Shown here: positions 55,901-64,000 of the stretch, piece after piece
How the letters are laid out: each line of letters opens with the position of its first letter
Numbering within the stretch: position 1 is the first letter of the stretch
DNA from: Climacteris rufus
Lineage: Eukaryota > Chordata > Aves > Passeriformes > Climacteridae
Direction: 5' to 3'
Length of the DNA: 64,000 bases
NCBI GenBank assembly: GCA_013398175.1
Contig: VZRZ01000385.1
Location: forward strand, 62,001-126,000
Notes under the pieces: generated by a model
What the model was told of the DNA's origin: nothing
The model's input: only the letters and a program-made list of their open reading frames with translations
Database searches by the model: none
Made by a program: the position numbers and the translations under genes

Positions 55901-58795
55901 AAGGACAGCTACATGTTAACCTCCAAGAACGTTTTTCTGTCTTGCTGCAAAGTTCAGAGATAAGACTGTTATGATGGCCTGAGTTCAATGCCTTGAATTT
56001 TGCATAAAGGCTCCCCTTGGCAGGCTGATGTCAAAAAGTGTTTAATTTCTTCAACATAAAGGAAAAACCTCAAAGGATAACCTTGCTGGCTTTATTCTAA
56101 GTGTTCTCAACAATCCAGCCCTTTGCTCTGCAAAAGTGCATCAGACGGTGAACTACTAGGCTTCTTGTGTCAGGAGATCATCAAAGGCTACACAGTTTGT
56201 GGAAAAACTTGCAAGGGTTTTGCGGGCTGTGGTGGTGAAATGATGCAGGTATCTCATCTGGGACTGTCAATGTTTTTCACTGACATGCAGAGCATTTGGC
56301 AGAGGCTCTATTCAGGTCAGTAGTTGGCTCCCAAATTCCCAGACAGATATGTTTCTTATCCTGTGGATCATCTGTGCAGAAGTTTCTTCCTCTCAGTCTC
56401 AGGCTCAGATCAGGTTGTTCCAACCTCTTACAAGGAACAGCTCTGCCACAGAGAGATCTGCAGCACCCACCAAATTCTGAGTTTGAGTCTTGAAATGTCC
56501 TGGGTAGAGACCAGGAGAAAAGAAACATGAAAAAGGCACTCTAAGTGTAGAGAAGGCAGGAAGAGCATGCCCTGTCATTAGATGTTTCTAAGCTCCTTTA
56601 TGGAACAAGCTTTTTTATTCAGAGAAAAAAGTCTATTTATCACACTACTTACTGTTTTTTGACTGATAATCTGAGATTTGGTTAGATGTGACATTTTTTA
56701 ATTCCTGTGCCAGACAGAGTAAGGACCAGATATTTATGAAAGGAACAGTGAAGCATGCAAGTTGAAACAAACAATTTCTCCTGTGGAGACTTAACAGATC
56801 CAAGGGAACTTTCTTACCAGATTTCTGTAAAACTGACAAACCATACTACAAGAGCTACATAGAGATATGAACCTTCCACTCACCCAGGTTACCATGGCTT
56901 ATAACAAAGATCTGCATGGATAAATAATTGCATGAACTGAAGATGTCTTGTGAAGACCACTGTGGGCCCTGGCCCTCCTGTGCATGTGAAGAAACTAGAT
57001 GTCTGCATTCCCTGTGTCCAACTCATTGAAAATGGTCAACCTGTGAACCTATTTGTGCTCCTTCTGAGTAGTGCAAGGAATGTGAGAAATTGCTGTTGTT
57101 CCTGGTTAAAGTAAGTAATGCCTCATCTGAAACGAAAACTTTCCCCGTTTCCTACATGCATGCAGTTGTCCTAGCACTGCTGAATGAATGCTAAAACAAG
57201 CCATTACAGGTCAAGTCCAGATACGAAGCAGCCAAGTGGACAAAAATAACTTTAATAGTGCTGACTGAGCATCTCCTGCTTTCAGTCAGTGGAGGGTCAC
57301 TATTCTTATCCTCTGGGGTTTGTCTCCAGCTTTTAATTAAGGAAAGAGGTTTCAGGGTGACACACTGAAATTGTCAGTGAAAGGAAAACACTAGAAGTGA
57401 AATTGCCTGTCTGTTGATATTGCTTTCCTTTGGAAACTTCCATATGACCAGATGTGGTCTGATGTTACACCCGTGTCCAGCCACCAGGTAAACTGACAAG
57501 GTGGCACAGAGTTCATAAAATTATCTCCAAGTGCTTGATGCTTGAGTAGTATCAAAACATCTTGTATTTGAGTCAGGGCTGGACAGTGACAATGCTGCAG
57601 GCAAAGGAAGGACTTTGAGGATGGAAAGCTAAGCTGTGATCCCCTTTGAAGCACGCATCAAATTAATAATTTACTTTGAGATCTGGCAGTGCTCCTAGAT
57701 GCCCTATGAACAGAAAAAGCTGGCACATACTTGTACCTGTGAATAAGATTGTCTTCCTTCTTACAGATGATTTGAAAATGCTTTCTTACCATGGAAATTG
57801 TGTCCTTGCCTCAGCTGATCTTCATTTGAGATTTAAACTACAGCCATGCAAAATGTCTGGGCAGTAGGTCATGAGGATATAGGAAATCCTCTTGTTGCTG
57901 TTGAATGCTGTGGAAGCACATCAGACTAGCTCCCAGTTGTTGCCAAGGCTTTCTGTAGGAAGATTCATCAAAATAATTTTCCTTGGTTTTAAGTTCTCAG
58001 TAAACGTCTAAAGCTCCAGACTAGAGGGTCTGATTGATATTTTTCTGTGTGTGGTAGTGCAGATCTTGTTACCATGAAGTGAAAATCAAGGGTACAGGAG
58101 GCAAAGTGTGCTTGTGGCTAATCCATGTGTGGTGAGTGGATTACTCCCTCAGAAACTACAGTTGCTTGTTAATGTTTTAGGTAAACTACAAGGCATATTC
58201 CTCTGGCTGGCCCCTAAGAGGAACAATGGATACCAAGGGAAGGGTTCAAGTTCTGGGGCTTGTACATGGACATCAGCTGAATGGTACTGGCAGATTGGTA
58301 ATCCAGAAAACCGGGCTGTGGGAGGACCAAGCCGTTTGTTATCACTGAAGCTGATGCCACAGGTCTTACTGGGAGCTGGCTGCATGTTCAACCCTGCTTT
58401 GCCACTCAGCAGCGTGGTGGGGCCTTGAAGCAACCTGTGCACCAGTCAGGTTACCCCCCTGTCTGGCTCTCATGCCTTCGGTGCCTATCTTGAAGCTGGA
58501 TGATTGTGTGCAGGTTGTGAGAGGTGGCTTGCAGACTTGGGAAACCTCTCTTGGCGTATAAAGTAAATGCTGAGCACTGAAGGTTATTTCACACAAAGTA
58601 ATTATTGGTAGAAGGTAGGGTGCATCAGCTCTTTTACTGGGAATCATGATTTGCACAGCAGAAGCAGTTCAATTTCTAATTTTGACTCCAGCTGTTCTCA
58701 TTTAATTTACAACATAATTCTTCAAAGGGATCAGGATAACAATTTTAAAGGACAAGATATGGAACCACTAAAAGGACAGGAAGCAGTTTAGTTCA

Positions 58796-58821
58796 TTGGT
58801 TGGTTGGTTGGTTGGTTGGTT
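58796..58821. repeat. (TTGG)n microsatellite, about 6.5 units
   Basis: Perfect tetranucleotide tandem repeat, ttggttggttgg... for 26 bases, in intergenic DNA. Confidence 0.95.
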
Positions 58822-60527
58822 ACTTCTGCTTCTTCTGCAGGCAGGACTGTGTTGTTGTCTCATGAAGTAAAAACCCCGTGAGATACCAGGGACTCCAACA
58901 TGCTTTTCAGGTACACTGATTGTAAGTAATAGAGCATGGTTTGCAGACACCAAACTAAAAAAATTCTTCCTTCTGGGAAATTTGGAGCTCAGAACACCTG
59001 GACAATTCAAATTCACCAGAATGCAGTCCTTCCATCTGTAATTTCCATTAAATGGAAGTCAACTATGCTTACCACTTAATTTCATAATTGACTTCTGATA
59101 AGCAGAAACATTTCCCTAAACATTGGTCATATGTTTCCAACCTATTATTTCTTCCACTTCCATCAGCAGTTCTGGAGTGTTTACAGAGATGGGCCTGAAC
59201 ATAAAGGAGATGTCAGATTTTTGGAACATGCAGATCTGGATCCAAGTTTGACAGAATGCTTCACTTCCACACACAGTCAGATCATGAACTGTCAGACAAA
59301 GTGATAGGGACTCAAAAATAAGTGATTGTGGAAATAAATAGCACAAGCAATAGCAGAAACATCTTCTTTTGTATGCCGTTCAGGGAGTCACTGATGAAAA
59401 AAATCTGTATAGGTATTCTGTGACATTACATTATTATAACAATAATGTGCTATTATTTGATTAGGGGTTTTGTTAACATAGGTTTAGTATATAAATAAAT
59501 TACTGGGTAGCTCTACTGATAAAGTAAAGCTGAATATGATGGACTGGGATATAAAATTTTATGGCCAGGTAGCAGGAAGTGTTTTCATGGATCAAGAACC
59601 CACAGCCTGCAGAGAAGGAGAATGAGATTACATTGTCTAGTCTCCTGGAGAGAGTCTTGCCTTTCTCTGTCCATTGTTATGCCATGATTTCCTCCCCAGC
59701 TCAAAACCAGGATGCTCTGGGCCCTTTGCAGCAGGCATCTGGCCAGGGCTTGTCTCTCCAAGGGCAGAGATGAAAGGGTGTGGGGAGCTGGCCCACAAAC
59801 ATGCCCCATACTGGTGAGGATGGCTTCTCCATGCTGCCAGCAGGCCCTCTACGGTAAAAGAGGGATTTTACCCTGTGTGGCAGAGAAGCTACGCACTAAT
59901 ACAATCAGCCTTTCCTATATTTGGTGCTCTCTTTTATGTTGCCATATAATAAAAGACAATTGACAAGGATATGAAGTACTGCCTTCTGAAATGCAATGGC
60001 TCTGTGAAAATTCAAAATGTGTTCAAATTTTTACAAAGCAACAGGGGTCAAGTATGGTTATAATAATTAACAACATGTGTGTTGTTTAATCTTCAAAGCA
60101 AGCTTTACCTTTAGACATCCATAATTTACTCAGTAAATATTGTTCCTCTTACTTCAAAAGGAAGCAGTAATTAGATTATCCCTGGACTCAGATTAACTTT
60201 TAATTTGTGCATACTTTCAGACCAACATGGTTGTCTGCATACAATAGCAAAATAATTATTTTTAACTCTGTATGTGTGCTGCCAGTGTTTAAAGTTGTAA
60301 TTTAATACCCAGAGGAAAGATACGGCAGTGTAAGAGATGCAAACACTCAGAGGTTTTCCAACCCAACATGCGCTCCATTCACTTCTCAGTGGTGCACAGT
60401 CACAGCCTAAAGCTGCTTGCTCCTCCCTCCTTCCCATCTGCTGTTTTATGAAAATCCCTACTTGAGTCAATTGTTGTGGGGTTTTTCTGAGTTTTCTGCT
60501 GTTTGTTTTTTGTTGTTGGTTTTGGTT

Positions 60528-60548
60528 NNNNNNNNNNNNNNNNNNNNN
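60528..60548. other. Assembly gap, 21 N
   Basis: Short N run between a T/G-rich stretch and a T tract; most likely an unresolved homopolymer rather than missing sequence. Confidence 0.99.
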
Positions 60549-61439
60549 TCTTTTTTTTTTTGTAGGTTTTTTTTTTAACACCATGCTCTAGGCCCACCAA
60601 GGAAGCCTGGCCTAAAGGCACAGGAGTTCTGTGCTGGCCCCTTCCCACAGCTGTCCCTGAGGAGAGGGCTAGCTGGGTATGTGTGGGGTGGAAAGCAGCT
60701 GAGATAGCAGTGCTTCCCCCTTGGAGGCTGGCCTAAGAGAATTTATCTAAACAGCCTCCCAGAGCTATGCTGGCTATGGGAAAAACTGGCTCGGCAATGG
60801 TTTGCTCCCAAGCTTTGGCCATCAGTACTACCTTCATTGGGCAGGGCTGAGACAAGCTTTTAATTCTTGGCAGGGTGTCCTGTCACCATCATGGTGGAGA
60901 AATCCAGTCCAGCACCTCTTTCAATGTAGCTAGGTACAAAAGAAACCCGAGAATGGGGACCCCTTGCCCACAGAACTGAAATAAGCAGCTCTTCCATTAG
61001 CTGAAACAGCTTTTCTTATTCCAGCCCCCATTAACATTTAAATGATGGGGATCACACCTTGCCAAAACATGTGTTTGGAGCCTAAGCTGACAAGATAGGA
61101 GGACTAGTGAGATAGGAAATACACTAAGGAAATTCTTTATTGCCACTAATATTTTCATAATAACTTTTATGATATGAGTTACAGACGCAGCACTGCAAAA
61201 TATTCCTATTCATTTTAGGTAGCCTGGAAATTTCTTTTAAATGTAAAAAATTGGTAATGGACTTCTTTCTGGGCTTTGAAAAAGAGCATGTCTGCTTTAA
61301 TGTGACTTAGCTCGAATGCTATTATACATTTTAATGAGGTAATGTATGAGGAGGGGTCAAGTAGAGCAAGGACTCATTCTGCTCACATCATCACTGGCAC
61401 TACATTGCTAACATAGAAGCAGTTTTGCAGCCATAATTT

Positions 61440-61640
61440 GAATAAAATATGTAATGTAAAATGCTCTATTGAATATTCCAAATCAGGGTAGTCAGTTGAG
61501 CATTGTTGCCATGGGGACTGTGTGAAGGTTGGATTAATTACGGTCTGAGCAGATGCTGTGGCGTATGTAGTGTCATTTGTGCTATCTGCTTGTAATTAAC
61601 ATGCATGTGTGCAAGGTGAGAAACAAGAGAAGAGAGAAAT
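61440..61640. promoter_or_regulatory. Candidate conserved enhancer, motif cluster
   Basis: Within 110 bases there are an RFX X-box-like gttgccatggggac (61505-61518, 12 of 14 to the palindromic consensus), GGATTA (61531-61536, OTX/PITX-type) overlapping TAATTA (61535-61540), a second TAATTA (61593-61598) and ATGCAT (61601-61606). The block is repeat-free. This is a motif-based guess; conservation was not tested. Confidence 0.35.
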
Positions 61641-64000
61641 GCCCATCTTAATTTGTGTGTGACAGCTTTTCAGGTAAAATGAATTATTGGTATATGAAAA
61701 TGTATCCCTCTACACACGCTAAAAATACAGACTAAAAAAAGAAAGGAAAAAAGAGATTATTAAAATCAGCATCTAGCTGTGTCACTGTGCTTAGTATGGG
61801 AATTCCAGAATCAATGACACAAACTTCCCTCCTTGTTCATACAAAACTTAGGAATTCAAAAGAGCCAGTTCACCTGTGAAACAGATTAAGATTAAAGAGT
61901 ATCATTAAATGTTAGCCTATAAAGCTCAAACATATAGCTTTGAGGGGTATTTACAGGCATACACAATTTTATGCATATGAATAAAGAGGGGGCATCTTAT
62001 TATATGAGAGTGTATGTAAAGTTTAGTTTTAATGAAGTCTGTTGGGTGCTGCTGAGCTCAAAGGAAGCAGTGAAATATCATTTCAAAGCACTTTCCCTGT
62101 GCTCAATAAGCATTTGCTCTGTTGCTATAGTGAGGCTTGAAATCTTCAAGGCAGTGTTAAATTTTTTCTGCTTTGCCTGATGGCGAGAGAGTAGTGCCCA
62201 GTTCTCTAGCAGTGCTTCAGCACTTGCCCTGAGCTTCATAGGGAGGGGTTTTTGGGCATAAGGGACCACACGCAGGAGCATCACCTTCAAAAGAGGAAGG
62301 TAAATGTGGTGGTGGGCATCCGTCCTTCCACTGCCACTCCTATTCTCTCTCCTATTCCCCACTTTTGCATGGGGAGGTGGAAAGTCCCAATTTTTCAAAG
62401 CCTTACTCAAAAACAAGAGAGAGGAAAAAAATAATAAGCTATCCTATGAAATGTATTATATGAACTTTTTCTTTTGAGCCTTGAGAAGTGGGAATACATT
62501 ATCTCAGAGGAATTGCAGATGTTGTGTGACTACCTGGTGGCACTGGAATCACAGCTGCTAGAAAAAGAAATGCAAAAAGTGGTCAAGTGTCTTCTATGAG
62601 GATTCAATTGGAAAGAAATCAACTTCACAAAACTGCACACATTTTGTACAGTGGAGAAAAAGTCATCACAGTGTTTCCAAGTGAAAGTTTGCAGAAGCTC
62701 AGCAGCTCCATGTTTTAGGAGAACAAGTTTCCAGCATTTCATGATTAGAAGATGGGTTCCTACCATTCCTAGTGGTAAGACAAAATCAGGCATTTGCTTC
62801 TAAATAAGTAGAGGGCAAAAGGAAGGATATTACCTTGCTGAGTAATACCTTGCTATTAAATGAAATATTTCTGTAGCACAGTTCTTATCTTGCCTCCTAT
62901 TTTTAAAAATCATCTTCTAAGCACTTTTGGCAAAATTTCATATCTGAGCCTGCTGCTCATACAGCAATCAGAGACTTGAAAGGGTTTTTAAAAATAGAAT
63001 TATTTGTAGTGTAAAACTCTCTGAATTGCCTTCGTGAATGTGGAATGAAAAGTGATGGATGTTTTTTTCCAGATTGTGAGAAAAAATGGTCAGTCTAATG
63101 AATGCTGAAGTGTGTCTCTTTCTCAGGTGCTCAATCCTCTCTCTCTCTCCAATTTACCTGCTAAATCTGCTGCATTCTCCTCTTGTTTCTTAATGTTTAA
63201 GGATTGTCTCATATGCTCTCTTGGGAAATTGGCTTCCTTAGGGTTATGGAAGTAATTAGAAAAGATTGCAGCCTGCTTTTTGAATGAGTCTGGATTTATT
63301 TCTGTTTTTCTTTTTGCTAATGAGAGACTTGCTTGTTCTTGCTTTGATTTAGAAAACTTTTTTTTTCAGAACGAAAAGTATAGTCCAGTCTACAATGTGA
63401 AAAAATAAATCTTTGAGAGAAAGTTGAAAAATCCACAGAAATGGCTGGATGGTTTTCATCAAATGAACATGCTTAAATTAAACATAAACGTCCTTCAAAG
63501 AGAAAGGACTGAAATAGAGTGGAGGTACTTGTTCAGTTATGATGTCACTAGGAAAGTAAGAAGATAAATGAACCATCTAGGAAGAATGCCTCCAGGTTTG
63601 TGATGAAATTCAAGCAAATCTACTTCAAGTAAACTTACACTTGCCTCTGTCCCAATTCTGAACCCTTACGCAGATGACATCTCTACCATCTCCATAAGTA
63701 CATTTAGACTTGTTTCATCCAGAGTATACTTTCCTACTCAAGGTTTTTCTTATATGAATAGTTTCTGAACATGTTTAGTTACCACCTACGTAATTTCAAT
63801 GAAAATTTAGAGGTTTTCTCTAGTTTTCTCTAATTTTAGGTAAATGTTCAAATACAATTTTTGACAACCTCAAGAGTGCCTTGACAGGGAGAATGACCTG
63901 TAGAGAGTGCTGTACAGCTATGTCTGAAGTGTTCATAGTATCCAAACTGTCTGAAACAGAGCTTGGATATTGGCAATTTCAGATATTTGCATCTTCCATG

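Larger units (their letters stand above)
52996..64000. other. 3' intergenic region without recognised genes
   Basis: 11 kb with only short, unrecognisable frames. It contains a (TTGG)n microsatellite, a 21-base N gap in T-rich sequence and one stretch (61440-61640) with clustered factor-like motifs. In mammals the next gene downstream of ARHGEF28, ENC1, lies several hundred kb away, so an empty flank is expected. Confidence 0.75.

Noticed and set aside
58108..58442. 106-codon + and 97-codon - strand frames in the intergenic region
   Set aside because: Overlapping on opposite strands, no recognised domain, no splice or promoter context.
1..64000. CRISPR arrays, tRNA/rRNA genes, operons, bacterial insertion sequences
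   Set aside because: None seen; the window is vertebrate nuclear DNA with spliced exons and CR1/LTR repeats.

Overview
The window is vertebrate nuclear DNA, AT-rich and intron-dominated. Several CR1-type LINE fragments with the typical 'ttctatgattctg' 3' end, and an ERVL-type solo LTR of a kind common in songbird genomes, point to a bird, probably a passerine. This is inference from repeat types; no species can be named.

One protein-coding gene is present: the 3' part of ARHGEF28 (RGNEF, p190RhoGEF) on the + strand. I could place 25 coding exons between 1289 and 52050. All have GT donors and AG acceptors. Their phases join without a break into 1,199 residues ending at a TGA (52048-52050). 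Residue numbers below count from the first complete codon of the first visible exon. In order they give a Ser-rich linker, a C1-type zinc finger (155-201), a second Ser-rich linker, the DH catalytic domain (about 352-547), the PH domain (about 585-692), an acidic variable linker (about 693-870), a coiled coil (about 871-1030) and a tail ending I-V-Y-L. Roughly 500 N-terminal residues lie upstream of the window.

Layout: 1-9633, Ser-rich linker exons, two CR1 copies and a 913-base assembly gap next to LTR-like sequence; 9634-22230, C1, DH and PH exons with small introns; 22231-31176, linker and coiled-coil exons with a long CR1; 31177-34808, two CR1 copies in tandem and the penultimate coding exon; 34809-51889, a 17-kb last intron with a solo LTR, a second LTR-like element and long T tracts; 51890-about 53000, last exon and 3' UTR; about 53000-64000, no gene recognised, with one stretch (61440-61640) dense in homeodomain and RFX-like motifs.

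No second gene, tRNA, rRNA, CRISPR array or bacterial element was seen. The accessory content is ordinary avian retroelement material. I did not find a clearly novel biological system; the most useful leads are the symmetric exons around the coiled coil, the conserved C terminus, the candidate regulatory elements and an unidentified coding-like stretch near 7.2-7.7 kb.
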